54,151 nt of DNA from an uncultured Clostridia bacterium. GTDB taxonomy: Bacteria; Bacillota; Clostridia; Christensenellales; UBA1242. This document shows, piece by piece, positions 25,730 to 35,235 of the stretch. Below the pieces are notes generated by a model that searched no databases, was not told the origin of the DNA, and saw only the letters and a list, made by a program, of their open reading frames with translations. Every line of letters starts with the position of its first letter. The stretch's first letter is position 1. The translations under genes were made by a program, and so were the position numbers. The DNA is taken from positions 1-54,151 of the forward strand of contig CALWEH010000008.1 in assembly GCA_944377145.1 (NCBI GenBank), in the 5' to 3' direction.

Positions 25730-25866
25730 TCTCTTCTACCATGCCCAGTAATAATTACAATGGTGCACTCTGGTTTTGGAGAAGTCAACTGCATAATAAA
25801 TATTTACTATTAAAAAATACAATTAAAATCACTGAAAATTGTACACTTTTTTTATTAAAATCTTAA
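25730..25866 (-). pseudogene. cwlD 5'-end copy 4 (heavily decayed)
   Basis: Still recognisable: CCATGCCCAG, CTCTGGTTTTGG and the T-run before TTAAAATCTT align in order with the cwlD repeat, but with several deletions and many substitutions. It shares its outer flank (CTTCTCTTC) with copy 2. It is the most distant copy from cwlD. The rest of 25867-26024 is AT-rich with nothing else I can identify. Confidence 0.75.
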
Positions 25867-26024
25867 TATTATTATTATTTAAATTCTAAAATTTTAATTA
25901 TAATTATTTAAATAAATTGTATGTAAATATATAATCATTAAACTTTATTAAAAAAGTTATTTAATTTATTTGCTTTTGTGCATAAATTGTAAACTTTATC
26001 ACAAGATATTATTGGAGGTGCTAC

Positions 26025-26192
26025 ATGAGTAAAGAATGTAAAAAATGGAATCCAGGTGAAGAAGTTCCAAAATCAGGTACATACTCAGCCTATAGTAAAG
26101 ATGGTGAAAATGGTGGAAGTTTGTATTTAGAAAAGGGGAAAAGATTCCCAGCAACTCAACATTCTGGAAGTTATTACACTCAAGCTGACTAG
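26025..26192 (+). CDS. small YjzC-like protein
   Basis: A 55-residue protein, MSKECKKWNPGEEVPKSG..., with the PGE.VP.SG.Y near the front and a G.RFPATQHSG..Y end typical of the YjzC family of small Bacillota proteins of unknown role. GGAGGTG lies 5-6 nt before the ATG and a clear terminator follows its stop, so it is a real single-gene unit. Confidence 0.8.
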   Translation: MSKECKKWNPGEEVPKSGTYSAYSKDGENGGSLYLEKGKRFPATQHSGSYYTQAD

Positions 26193-26204
26193 TACTACCA
26201 TATT

Positions 26205-26227
26205 AAAAGAGGCATCAGCCTCTTTTT
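26205..26227 (+). terminator. terminator of the YjzC-like gene
   Basis: AAAAGAGGC / GCCTCTTTT, loop ATCA, then T-run. Confidence 0.88.
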
Positions 26228-26241
26228 TTACAGCTAAATGA

Positions 26242-26270
26242 TTTTATATTTTTAATATTTATGTTATACT
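26242..26270 (+). promoter_or_regulatory. extended -10 promoter of mpg, leaderless geometry
   Basis: Extended -10 TGT-TATACT (26262-26270), 6 nt to the ATG at 26277, no ribosome site. The -35 (TTTTAT at 17 bp) is poor, as tolerated with an extended -10. Confidence 0.65.
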
Positions 26271-26276
26271 AAATTT

Positions 26277-26795
26277 ATGAAACAAATTAATGATATAACT
26301 TTTTTTAATAAGCCAGCAGATCAACTTGCTAAAGATTTAATTGGTAAATGGATTTCTACTAATATAGATAATAAAATGATAACAGCTCAAATTTGTGAAA
26401 CAGAAGCATATTTAGGAATAAATGATAGTGCCTGCCATTCATATAATAATAGACGAACAGAGAGAACTGAACCAATGTGGCAAGAAAGTGGCACAATATA
26501 TGTATATCTATGTTATGGCTTACATTATTTATTTAACATAGTATGTGCAGGGAAAGGAAATCCTCAAGCAGTACTAATTAGAGGAGTTGTTGGAGCAAAT
26601 GGTCCAGCTAAAGCTACAAAACTATTACATATTGATAAAAATTTAAACAATTTAAGTGTTATAAACAATCCTTTAATTCAAATATATGATGATGGGAAAA
26701 AATATGATTTTAATAAAGATAAGCGTATAGGAATAGATTATGCTTTAGATAAAGATAAAAACGCTTTACTAAGATTTATATTAAAAACTAAATAA
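26277..26795 (+). CDS. mpg: 3-methyladenine DNA glycosylase
   Basis: A 172-residue AAG/Mpg-family base-excision glycosylase that removes alkylated purines. ETEAY (about 41-45) with the catalytic glutamate, then GTIYVYLCYGLHYLFN and QAVLIRG, are the family landmarks. It is about 20-30 residues shorter than typical, mainly at the C-terminal end. Confidence 0.9.
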   Translation: MKQINDITFFNKPADQLAKDLIGKWISTNIDNKMITAQICETEAYLGINDSACHSYNNRRTERTEPMWQESGTIYVYLCYGLHYLFNIVCAGKGNPQAVLIRGVVGANGPAKATKLLHIDKNLNNLSVINNPLIQIYDDGKKYDFNKDKRIGIDYALDKDKNALLRFILKTK

Positions 26796-26906
26796 ACAAA
26801 TTTATTTGTATAAAAATTTTTTATATGCTATAATAAATAGGAAATTAATTATAATTTCATTCTAAAATATTATGAAATAATATATTTTTATATAAGGAGA
26901 TTACTA

Positions 26907-27158
26907 ATGATAGATTATAGATATGACACACAACTATTAATTGAAGGAAAAGATTTAGATGAAGATAAAATAAAAGAATATTTTAATACAAATTTTAAAG
27001 GAGATTGTTTGCTTGCTTGTGGGGATAGCGACTTAATTAAAATTCACTTTCATACTAATGAACCTTGGCAAGTGTTAGAATATTGTTCATCTTTGGGTGA
27101 AATCTTTGATATTGTTGTAGAAGATATGGATCGCCAAGCAAGAGGTTTGCAAGGCTAA
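26907..27158 (+). CDS. stand-alone FakA middle-domain-like protein
   Basis: An 83-residue protein matching the middle domain of fatty-acid kinase FakA (DAK2-type): YDTQLLIEG, then CGDSDLIKIHFHTNEP and a terminal VEDMDRQ, where FakA has GDSLVVVGDDxxVKVHVHT and NMxxQ. The kinase and C-terminal domains are absent. AAGGAG lies before the ATG. Two DegV/FakB-type fatty acid carriers are in the same window (43517, 51702), making a lipid-related role possible. Confidence 0.7.
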   Translation: MIDYRYDTQLLIEGKDLDEDKIKEYFNTNFKGDCLLACGDSDLIKIHFHTNEPWQVLEYCSSLGEIFDIVVEDMDRQARGLQG

Positions 27159-27248
27159 TTTTATATTGTATTGTTTCGTATATTTATATTAATAAAAATC
27201 ATAAATACAATATTTTGTCAAAAAATATATATTTGACATGATTTTTAT

Positions 27249-27277
27249 TTGACATGAAAAAATTTCATTGTTAAAAT
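27249..27277 (+). promoter_or_regulatory. promoter of the exported protein gene
   Basis: -35 TTGACA, 17-bp spacer, -10 TAAAAT. A second ATTTGACATGA copy lies 18 bp upstream of the first. The leader that follows contains ATAATTATG / CATAATTAT, which could form a hairpin just before the ribosome site. Confidence 0.75.
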
Positions 27278-27334
27278 ATTTAAAAGATAATTATGATTTT
27301 TATATTATAATTGCATAATTATTCAGGGGGAAAA

Positions 27335-28075
27335 ATGATTAAAAAGAAAACTTCAAAACAAAATGTAATTATTGCTATTTTATGCATATTATTAATTATA
27401 TCTATTGTTTTTGGATTTACATACTCTTATTATAATGGAAACTCAAATCTAGTTAAAGGAACAATTACCACAGCCAATTTATCTATAGAGTTACATGATG
27501 ATACAGGTAAAACTAGTGAATTTTCAATTTCTGCCCCATTTGGTGAAGAATATTTAGTTCCTGGAAATAATTTAAATAATGTAGAATTAAATATATTCAA
27601 TAAATCTACGCGTCCTACATATATGGTTGTTGTTTATACTTTAAGTGCTATAAAAGTTGATACAGGCGAAGATATTTCGGATCTTTTAAAAGATTCTCCA
27701 GCAATATCTTTCCAAGAAAATGCTATAAACAGAGATGTTTGGACCCCTATAATTTATGAATGTGAAAATTCAAATGCTATATATACTTGTTTGGTAGGAA
27801 ATGAAATATTCCAAGGTAAAGGTGATAGTGAAGGAGTTTATATTAATGTTTTAAGTGAAAATTCTATTAAACTTCCAGGAAAAGAATGGGGAAATGTATT
27901 GCAAAATTGTAATGTAACTATATCTATTACAGCTTATGCTATGCAAGCTGAAGGATTTGACCCTGAAGATCCTTTCATTGTAGAGTTAACAAATGCTCAA
28001 AATAATAATGATGTAATTGGAGCAGCTCAAATAATTGCAACTAAAGTATTACAAGTTTGTCAGGTAGATGTTTAA
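27335..28075 (+). CDS. exported protein resembling TasA/camelysin-type
   Basis: A 246-residue protein with a basic N-terminus (MIKKKTSKQN) and one hydrophobic segment at about 10-30. It is followed by TYSYYNG and KGTITTANLSIEL, which resembles the start of TasA/camelysin-like proteins exported by SipW. The mature part is beta-rich with few cysteines. The ATG at 27335 is supported by AGGGGGA upstream. The lepB here is Lys-type, so no SipW partner is visible. Confidence 0.6.
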   Translation: MIKKKTSKQNVIIAILCILLIISIVFGFTYSYYNGNSNLVKGTITTANLSIELHDDTGKTSEFSISAPFGEEYLVPGNNLNNVELNIFNKSTRPTYMVVVYTLSAIKVDTGEDISDLLKDSPAISFQENAINRDVWTPIIYECENSNAIYTCLVGNEIFQGKGDSEGVYINVLSENSIKLPGKEWGNVLQNCNVTISITAYAMQAEGFDPEDPFIVELTNAQNNNDVIGAAQIIATKVLQVCQVDV

Positions 28076-28082
28076 TAAAAAT

Positions 28083-28107
28083 ACACAGGTTTTACCTGTG
28101 TTTTTTT
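28083..28107 (+). terminator. terminator of the exported protein gene
   Basis: ACACAGGT / ACCTGTGT, loop TTT, then a run of seven T. Confidence 0.88.
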
Positions 28108-28144
28108 ACTCTTTTGAACAATTCTCCTCCTGATTTAATATAAC

Positions 28145-28165
28145 AAAAAACACGGAAATCCCGTG
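28145..28165 (-). terminator. terminator of the gyrB-gyrA-radC operon
   Basis: CACGG / CCGTG hairpin followed on the minus strand by a T-run, directly after radC. Confidence 0.75.
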
Positions 28166-28174
28166 CTTTTCTAA

Positions 28175-28966
28175 TTATTTTTCAGTCTTTTTATTTTTAA
28201 AAGAATTTCTTATAGATTCATATTCTAAATCATCTATTCCTATAATTTTAACTAATGATTTTGAAACGTCTTTTGATAACATGTGAAACAAACCATTGCT
28301 AACAAATGAATAATAATCTTGTTCTCCAACAATTATATGATCTTCCACATTTATTCCTAGCATATAACAAACACTAACCAATCTTTTAGTAGCAATTAAA
28401 TCTGCTCTTGTTGGATATATGCTTGATCCTGTATGAACATGCATTATAACTATAGACGATATGCCCTCTGCTGAAACACTTTCAGTAAAATATGACAAAT
28501 CTACACTTACTGATGAAGCATTTCCTCCATTGACTGTTAATGTTTTTACTAAACGTTTTTTAGCATCTAAACAAAATACATAAAATTCTTCTACTTTTTT
28601 AATATTAGCTATACTTCTAAAATAATTTATACAGCTACTAACATTATTTAAAACAACTCTTCCTACATGTTTTGACGATGAATATTTTATAAATATTTCA
28701 GGAAGTAATGATAAAAATAATGCTGTTTCATGCCCTACTCCATCGCATTTTAACAATTGATCATATCCTGCATCTAAAACTCCACCTAACGAACCAAAGC
28801 GAGCTATTAATTCATGAGCTAAGGGGTTAACATCTTTATATGGAATTGTATAAGTTAGTAGTAATTCTAAAATTTCATGATATGGCATTGTTTCCAGGCT
28901 TTTACTTGCTCTATTTTTTAATCTTTGCCTATGTCCTTTATGCAAACTTCCTTTATTTTCAACCAT
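28175..28966 (-). CDS. radC: RadC-family JAB-domain protein
   Basis: A 263-residue protein with a helix-hairpin-helix-like N-terminal part (about 30-95, LLLTYTIPYKDV..., LLKCDGVG) and a C-terminal JAB/MPN+ domain. The metal motif reads HVHTGSSIYPTRAD at about 173-186, with Thr where RadC normally has Ser. Despite the name, its function is uncertain. It lies 19 bp after gyrA as the third gene of the operon. Confidence 0.87.
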   Translation of the reverse strand: MVENKGSLHKGHRQRLKNRASKSLETMPYHEILELLLTYTIPYKDVNPLAHELIARFGSLGGVLDAGYDQLLKCDGVGHETALFLSLLPEIFIKYSSSKHVGRVVLNNVSSCINYFRSIANIKKVEEFYVFCLDAKKRLVKTLTVNGGNASSVSVDLSYFTESVSAEGISSIVIMHVHTGSSIYPTRADLIATKRLVSVCYMLGINVEDHIIVGEQDYYSFVSNGLFHMLSKDVSKSLVKIIGIDDLEYESIRNSFKNKKTEK

Positions 28967-28985
28967 ATTAACCCTTTCTTTTGTT

Positions 28986-31490
28986 TTACTCCTCTTCTAA
29001 ATTTTCATCATTAGAAGTATTTATATCTTCCTCGTTTTCCAAATCTTCATCTTCTTGCCTTTCTACAATAGATACGCCTACTATTTTACAGCCTGCAGTA
29101 TTCATTAATTTTACTCCAAGGGCTGTTCTTCCTACTTCATTAATTTGATCTGCATGAGTTCTAATTACAATTCCGCTAGAAGTAATAGCTATTATATCTT
29201 CTTTTTCGTCAATAGGTTTAATTGCTATAATCTCCCCTGTTTTATCATTAAATCTTCCAGCTTTAGTTCCTTTACCTCTACGAGATTGCAATCTATAGTC
29301 TTCTATTTTTGTTCGTTTTGCATATCCAAATTCTGTTACCGTTAAAATATCTTTTTCAGGATTTAAAACTATCATATCTATAATTTTTTCTCCTTTATCA
29401 ATCTTCATTCCTTTAACGCCTCTAGAATTTCTTCCCATTGTTCTAACATCATTTTCACTAAATCTTACACATTTACCATTATTTGAAGCTATAAGCAATT
29501 CATCTTTACCTGTTGTAGCTTGAACACTTACTAATTGGTCGCCTTCTTCTAACTTAATAGCAATTTTACCATTTTTACGCAATGATTCAAACTCTTTCAT
29601 ATTAGTCTTTTTAATAAATCCTTGTTGTGTAGCCATAAATAATGTATTTTTATCATTTGCATTATTTAAAATAGCTGTAATTTTTTCTTCAGCTTGCAAT
29701 GGCAACAAGTTTATAATTGCCCTTCCTTTAGATGTTTTTGTTGCTTCTGGAATAGAATATGCTTTCATTCCATAAACTTTTCCAAGATTTGTAAAGAACA
29801 TTAAATCGTCATGACTGTTACAACTAATCATATCCACAATCACATCTTCATCTTTAGCTTTATGTCCAATAACTCCTTTTCCTCCACGATGTTGAGACTT
29901 ATATTCGTTTGCTGGTAAACGCTTTATATAGCCTTCATCAGTTAATGATATGATAACTTCATGTTTAGCTATTAAATCTCCAATATCTATATCATCATAA
30001 TCTAAGCTTATTTCACTTTTTCTTGGAGTTGCATATTTATCTTTAATTTGCAATATTTCCTCACGAATAATATCTAAAATTCGTTTAGGTGAAGCTAGTA
30101 TATCTGTAAGATTTTTAATTATAGCACATAATTCTTCAAGTTCTAAATTTAATTTTTCTACCTCTAATCCTGTTAATCTAGATAATTTCATTTCCAAAAT
30201 GGCATTTGATTGTTTTTCACTTAAATCAAATTTTTCTTGAAGTTTTTCCATAGCATCTGTTTTATCTTTTGAATTTTTAATGATTTTAATCACTTCATCA
30301 ATATTTCTAACTGCAATCACTAATCCTTCAACAATATGTTCTCTCTCTTTAGCTTTTTCAAGATCATATTGAGTACGTCTAGTTATAACTTCTTGTTGGA
30401 AAGATAAATATTCTTCCAAAATCTGTTTTAAATTTAATAATTTAGGCTTGCCATGAGATAAACATAATAAAATTATTCCATTAGAAACTTGTAGTTGAGA
30501 CATTTTATATAATTGATTTAAAACAATTTGTGCATTAGCATCTTTTTTTATTTCAATTACTATTCTAAGACCTTCTTTATCTGACTCATCTCTAATATCA
30601 CTTATTCCATCAATTCTTTTATCTTTAACTAAATCTGCTATTTGCATAATAAGTCTAGCTTTATTCACCTGATAAGGAATTTCTTTTACAACTATTCTAT
30701 AATGTTTGCCATCTCCATAAGTTTCAATTTCTGCCTTAGAACGTATAATTATTCCACCTTTTCCTGTTCTATAAGCCTCTCGAATAGCATTTTGACCTAA
30801 TACCTGCCCACCTGTAGGGAAATCAGGAGCTGGAATAATTTGCATAAGTTCATCAATTGTTATTTCAGCATTATCTATCAAAGCTACCACACCATCAATA
30901 ACTTCTCCTAAATTGTGTGGCGGAATATTTGTAGCCATACCTACTGCAATTCCATCACTACCATTAACTAATAGGTTTGGAAATCTACTAGGTAACACAA
31001 CAGGTTGCATACGAGTGTTATCAAAATTTGGATAAAAATCAACTGTATCTTTATCAATATCTCTTAATAATTCATTAGCTATTTTACTAAGTCTAGCTTC
31101 AGTATATCTATAAGCTGCTGGCTTATCTCCATCAACAGAACCAAAATTTCCATGTCCGTCTACTAAAGGTTCATTAATTGAAAAATTTTGAGCTAAACGA
31201 GTTAATGCATCATATACAGAACTATCACCATGAGGGTGATAACGTCCTAATACATCTCCTACAATTTTAGCACATTTCCTAAATGGTTTATCACTCCATA
31301 AACCTTCTTCACTCATTGCATATAAAATTCGCCTATGCACAGGTTTCATTCCATCTCGAACATCTGGAATAGCTCTGGATACATTTACTGCCATAGCATA
31401 TTGCATAAATGAATCTTGCATTTCATGCTCAAGATTTCTCTCTAAATACCTTGTGTTATCTATTTTTTCAAATGTTTCACTCTTTTTCAT
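28986..31490 (-). CDS. gyrA: DNA gyrase subunit A
   Basis: An 834-residue type II topoisomerase subunit. The catalytic tyrosine lies in AAYRYTEARLSKIA (about 125-138). The GyrA-box is present as QHRGGKG (about 535), which separates gyrase from topoisomerase IV, and is followed by the beta-pinwheel repeats. The C-terminus is an acidic tail. It starts 10 bp after gyrB. Confidence 0.96.
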   Translation of the reverse strand: MKKSETFEKIDNTRYLERNLEHEMQDSFMQYAMAVNVSRAIPDVRDGMKPVHRRILYAMSEEGLWSDKPFRKCAKIVGDVLGRYHPHGDSSVYDALTRLAQNFSINEPLVDGHGNFGSVDGDKPAAYRYTEARLSKIANELLRDIDKDTVDFYPNFDNTRMQPVVLPSRFPNLLVNGSDGIAVGMATNIPPHNLGEVIDGVVALIDNAEITIDELMQIIPAPDFPTGGQVLGQNAIREAYRTGKGGIIIRSKAEIETYGDGKHYRIVVKEIPYQVNKARLIMQIADLVKDKRIDGISDIRDESDKEGLRIVIEIKKDANAQIVLNQLYKMSQLQVSNGIILLCLSHGKPKLLNLKQILEEYLSFQQEVITRRTQYDLEKAKEREHIVEGLVIAVRNIDEVIKIIKNSKDKTDAMEKLQEKFDLSEKQSNAILEMKLSRLTGLEVEKLNLELEELCAIIKNLTDILASPKRILDIIREEILQIKDKYATPRKSEISLDYDDIDIGDLIAKHEVIISLTDEGYIKRLPANEYKSQHRGGKGVIGHKAKDEDVIVDMISCNSHDDLMFFTNLGKVYGMKAYSIPEATKTSKGRAIINLLPLQAEEKITAILNNANDKNTLFMATQQGFIKKTNMKEFESLRKNGKIAIKLEEGDQLVSVQATTGKDELLIASNNGKCVRFSENDVRTMGRNSRGVKGMKIDKGEKIIDMIVLNPEKDILTVTEFGYAKRTKIEDYRLQSRRGKGTKAGRFNDKTGEIIAIKPIDEKEDIIAITSSGIVIRTHADQINEVGRTALGVKLMNTAGCKIVGVSIVERQEDEDLENEEDINTSNDENLEEE

Positions 31491-31500
31491 AATCTATTCC

Positions 31501-33456
31501 TTATATATCTAGATTTTTAACAAATTCTGCATTCTTATCAATAAATTCACGTCTTAATTCTGGACGTTCACCCATCAATACATCAAAGATTTCATTTGCT
31601 TGAATTGCATCGTCCATTTTAACCTGTAATAATGTTCTATGCTCTGGATCCATTGTTGTTTCCCACAACTGTTCTGGGTCCATTTCTCCAAGACCTTTAT
31701 ATCTTTGTACATCTGCACCTTTATCACCATTTAATTCTAAATCTTTATTTAACTCTTCATCGCTATAACAATATGTTTCTTTTTTGCCTCGTTGAACTTT
31801 ATATAAAGGTGGTTGAGCAATATATACATGCCCTTGCTCTATTAATGGTCTCATAAATCTAAAAAAGAATGTTAATAATAATATTCTAATATGGCTTCCG
31901 TCTACATCTGCATCTGTCATACATATAATTTTATCATATCTCAATTTTGACAAATCGCACTCTGAGCCAATTCCACAACCAAAGGCTGTGATCATACTTT
32001 GAATTTCTGCATTTTCTAAAGCTTTAGCTTCTCTAACTTTTTCCACATTAAGAATTTTCCCTCTTAATGGTAAAATTGCTTGAAAACGTCTATCACGGCC
32101 TTGCTTTGCACTACCTCCTGCAGAATCTCCCTCAACTATAAATATCTCACATACTGATGGATCTTTTTCACTACAATCAGCAAGCTTTCCAGGTAAAGCT
32201 GTGCTTTCAAGCACAGATTTTCGTCTTGTAGCCTCTCTAGCATTTCTCGCTGCCTCTCTAGCTTTTTGACTTAACAAACATTTATTAATCAATTCTTTTG
32301 CATTCTTAGGGTGTTCTTCCATATATATTTCAAAAGCTTCTGTAACAGCCTTTGTAGTATAAGTTCTAATTTCATCATTACCAAGCTTAGTTTTTGTTTG
32401 CCCTTCAAATTGAGGTTCTTCTACTTTTACACTAACTACAGCCACCAATCCTTCACGAGTATCTTCTCCACTCATCTTTTGATTATCTTTTATCATTTTA
32501 TTATTGATAGCATAATCATTTATAACTTTAGCTAAAGCTGTTTTAAATCCTTCTAAATGTTTTCCACCTTCTTCTGTACAAATATTGTTTGCATAAGTGT
32601 GAATATTTTCAGAATAAGTATCTGTATATTGAAAACTTACTTCTATTTCACATTGAGCTGGAACCATTTCTCCATTTTCATTTTTACGCTTATAACTATA
32701 AACTTTTTCTACATAAATAGGTTTTTCAAATATTGTTTCTTTACTATTTGTAAGTTCTTGAACAAACTCTTGAATTCCGCCCTCAAATATAAATTCATTT
32801 TGCTGTTCTTGCCCTTCTCTTAAATCTTCAAGTTTGATTTTTAAACCTTTATTTAAAAAAGCCAATTCACGCAAACGAACTTTAAGCACATCATAATTAA
32901 ATATAATAGAATCAAAAATTTGATCATCTGGCATAAAAGTTATACATGTTCCTGTTTTTTCAATCTTCCCAACCACTTCTAATCTGCCAGTAGGAACTCC
33001 TCTATGATATTCTTGATGAAAATGCTCTCCTTTTTGAAAAATATCTACCAATAATGTGCTAGACAAAGCATTAACCACTGATAATCCAACCCCATGTAAT
33101 CCTCCAGAGATTTTATATCCTCCGCCACCAAACTTTCCGCCAGCGTGAAGTTTTGTTAATACCAATTCAGCAGCACTAATACCCTCTTTTGCATGTATAC
33201 CTGTAGGAATTCCACGTCCATTATCCATAACTTGTACAGATCCATCTTGCAATATTTTAACACTAATTTCTGTACAATATCCAGCCAAAGCTTCATCTAC
33301 ACTATTATCCACAATTTCAGTAACTAAATGATGTAGCCCTCTCTCGTCAGTAGAACCAATATACATTCCTGGGCGTTTTCTTACCGGCTCTAATCCTTCT
33401 AATACTTGAATATCATTTTCGTCATATTTAGTAACTTTTATAATTTCTTCTGCCAT
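31501..33456 (-). CDS. gyrB: DNA gyrase subunit B
   Basis: A 651-residue ATPase subunit of gyrase: GHKL ATP site ([24 protein letters not shown]), transducer domain, and the Toprim [15 protein letters not shown] (about 435-450) with the DADVDG metal site. AGGAG lies 7 nt before the ATG. Its own promoter is probably the extended TATAAT at about 33515. Confidence 0.96.
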   Translation of the reverse strand: MAEEIIKVTKYDENDIQVLEGLEPVRKRPGMYIGSTDERGLHHLVTEIVDNSVDEALAGYCTEISVKILQDGSVQVMDNGRGIPTGIHAKEGISAAELVLTKLHAGGKFGGGGYKISGGLHGVGLSVVNALSSTLLVDIFQKGEHFHQEYHRGVPTGRLEVVGKIEKTGTCITFMPDDQIFDSIIFNYDVLKVRLRELAFLNKGLKIKLEDLREGQEQQNEFIFEGGIQEFVQELTNSKETIFEKPIYVEKVYSYKRKNENGEMVPAQCEIEVSFQYTDTYSENIHTYANNICTEEGGKHLEGFKTALAKVINDYAINNKMIKDNQKMSGEDTREGLVAVVSVKVEEPQFEGQTKTKLGNDEIRTYTTKAVTEAFEIYMEEHPKNAKELINKCLLSQKAREAARNAREATRRKSVLESTALPGKLADCSEKDPSVCEIFIVEGDSAGGSAKQGRDRRFQAILPLRGKILNVEKVREAKALENAEIQSMITAFGCGIGSECDLSKLRYDKIICMTDADVDGSHIRILLLTFFFRFMRPLIEQGHVYIAQPPLYKVQRGKKETYCYSDEELNKDLELNGDKGADVQRYKGLGEMDPEQLWETTMDPEHRTLLQVKMDDAIQANEIFDVLMGERPELRREFIDKNAEFVKNLDI

Positions 33457-33574
33457 AATTTTCTCCTAAAAAATAAAAACACTTTTCATCAAATTTATTT
33501 GCTTATATAATAATATATTATACCATATTTATTAATATATTAAAAGTAAAATTACTAAAAAAATTTTAAAAAAT

Positions 33575-33600
33575 CCACAAAATGTGCAGATTTTGTGGAA
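33575..33600 (-). terminator. terminator of the typA-metG operon
   Basis: TCCACAAAAT / ATTTTGTGGA, 10-bp perfect stem with a 6-nt loop, T-run on the minus strand, 35 bp after metG. Confidence 0.85.
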
Positions 33601-33635
33601 ATCTTAATTATTAAAATTTATAAAAATTTTATTCT

Positions 33636-35216
33636 TTATGCCATGCTTTCACTAATTGCATAAAGCTCTTCCATTTCTTTATTTATATCAAGGCGTGGAT
33701 ATAGATTATCCCCTTTATTTGTAACTGTATCATTTTTAATAAATCCAAAACTATTATATTCTTCAATTAAATTAGGTATTTTTTGCCCAAAACGTTCAAA
33801 CACAGTTTTAGGTTTATCAGTTAAGAAAGGCATTAAAAGAGTAGTTCCAATTATAATAGCTTCACTTAATACGCAAAGCAAATCATTTAATCTTGTAATG
33901 TTTCCCTCCTTAAAAAGCGTCCAAGGCTCATTCTCATCAATATATTTGTTTCCCTTATCAAATATATCAAACACTGTATTTAAAGCGCCTGAGACATTAT
34001 ATTTTGCCATTTCTTCAATAACTTTATTTCTTTTGTTTATTACAAACTGTTCAAACTCAACATCTTTATCTGTTAAATTTTTAGCTTTTCCAATTTTTCC
34101 ACCTAAATATTTCCCAATCATACCTAATGTACGAGAAACAAGATTACCATATTGATTAGCTAAAGCATTATTACAAGTATTTAAAAACAATTCTTGAGTA
34201 TAATTTCCATCTTGACCAAAATTAATTTCTTTTTGAATAAACAATCTTACACTATCAAGCCCATAACGTTCAATTAAAATTCGTGGATCATTAATATCTT
34301 TTAATCCACTAGACTTGCTTTTACTTAATTTATCTCCACCAAATAATAACCAACCATGTCCATAAACCTTTTTAGGTAATGGTAAATCAAGTGCCATTAA
34401 TATTGCTGGCCAAATAATTGCATGGAAACGAACTATTTCTTTACCTACCACATGAATATCTGCAGGCCAAAATTTATTAAACATGCTTTCATCTTCGCTA
34501 AATGCCCCTAACCCTGTTATATAGTTTGGTAAAGCATCTATCCATACATATATAGTGTGTTTTGGGTCAAAGTCAACAGGAATTCCCCATTTTACACTTG
34601 TACGACTAACACATAAATCTTGAAGTCCTGGTTTTATAAAATTATTAATCATTTCATTTACACGGCTACGAGGCTCTAAAAAATCTGTATTTTCTAGTAA
34701 ATCTTTAATTTTATCTTGATACTTACTTAATTTGAAAAAATATGCCTCTTCTTCCATTTCATGAACTTCTCTTCCACAATCTGGGCATTTACCATCTACT
34801 AATTGCTCATTTGTCCAAAAAGATTCACATGGAGTACAATACATTCCCTTATAAACACTTTTATAAATTTCACCTTTATCGTATAATTTCCTAAAAATTT
34901 TTTGAACTGCCTTTTCATGATATGTATCAGTTGTACGAATAAATTTATCGTAAGAAATATCTAACAAACTCCATAAAGATTTTGAATCACTTATTATTTC
35001 ATTAAGATATTCCATTTCAGATTTTCCACTAGACAATGCTTTTGTTGCAATTTTTTGACCATGCTCATCTGTGCCTGTCATGTAAAAAACCTCTTTCCCC
35101 ATCATTCTATTCCATCTAGCAATACCATCACAAATAATAGTAGTATAACAATTCCCTAATGTAAATTTATTGCTAGGATAATATATAGGCGTTGTTATAT
35201 AAAATGTGTTTTTCAT
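33636..35216 (-). CDS. metG: methionine--tRNA ligase
   Basis: A 526-residue class I synthetase that charges initiator and elongator tRNA-Met. The HIGH-region equivalent is FTLGNCYT (about 18-25). A zinc knuckle uses CTPC and CPDC (about 127-145). KMSKS is present as KLSKSKS (about 298). The C-terminal EMAP-like tRNA-binding domain found in many MetRS is absent. AAGGAG lies before the ATG. Last gene of the six-gene typA operon. Confidence 0.95.
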   Translation of the reverse strand: MKNTFYITTPIYYPSNKFTLGNCYTTIICDGIARWNRMMGKEVFYMTGTDEHGQKIATKALSSGKSEMEYLNEIISDSKSLWSLLDISYDKFIRTTDTYHEKAVQKIFRKLYDKGEIYKSVYKGMYCTPCESFWTNEQLVDGKCPDCGREVHEMEEEAYFFKLSKYQDKIKDLLENTDFLEPRSRVNEMINNFIKPGLQDLCVSRTSVKWGIPVDFDPKHTIYVWIDALPNYITGLGAFSEDESMFNKFWPADIHVVGKEIVRFHAIIWPAILMALDLPLPKKVYGHGWLLFGGDKLSKSKSSGLKDINDPRILIERYGLDSVRLFIQKEINFGQDGNYTQELFLNTCNNALANQYGNLVSRTLGMIGKYLGGKIGKAKNLTDKDVEFEQFVINKRNKVIEEMAKYNVSGALNTVFDIFDKGNKYIDENEPWTLFKEGNITRLNDLLCVLSEAIIIGTTLLMPFLTDKPKTVFERFGQKIPNLIEEYNSFGFIKNDTVTNKGDNLYPRLDINKEMEELYAISESMA

Positions 35217-35235
35217 AATTTTTACTCCTTAATTT

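Noticed and set aside
18624..25866. Copies of the cwlD 5' end as a classical insertion sequence or integron attC array
   Set aside because: They carry no terminal inverted repeats, no transposase or integron integrase, and are recognisable as coding sequence of the neighbouring gene.
31632..32823. Plus-strand frames opposite gyrB
   Set aside because: Shadows of the gyrB coding frame, without ribosome sites or recognisable domains.
28986..33456. Topoisomerase IV (parC/parE) instead of gyrase
   Set aside because: The A subunit has a GyrA-box (QHRGGKG) and full beta-pinwheel repeats.
33575..33600. TCCACA-containing inverted repeat as DnaA boxes
   Set aside because: It lacks the TTAT part of the box and has terminator form after metG.
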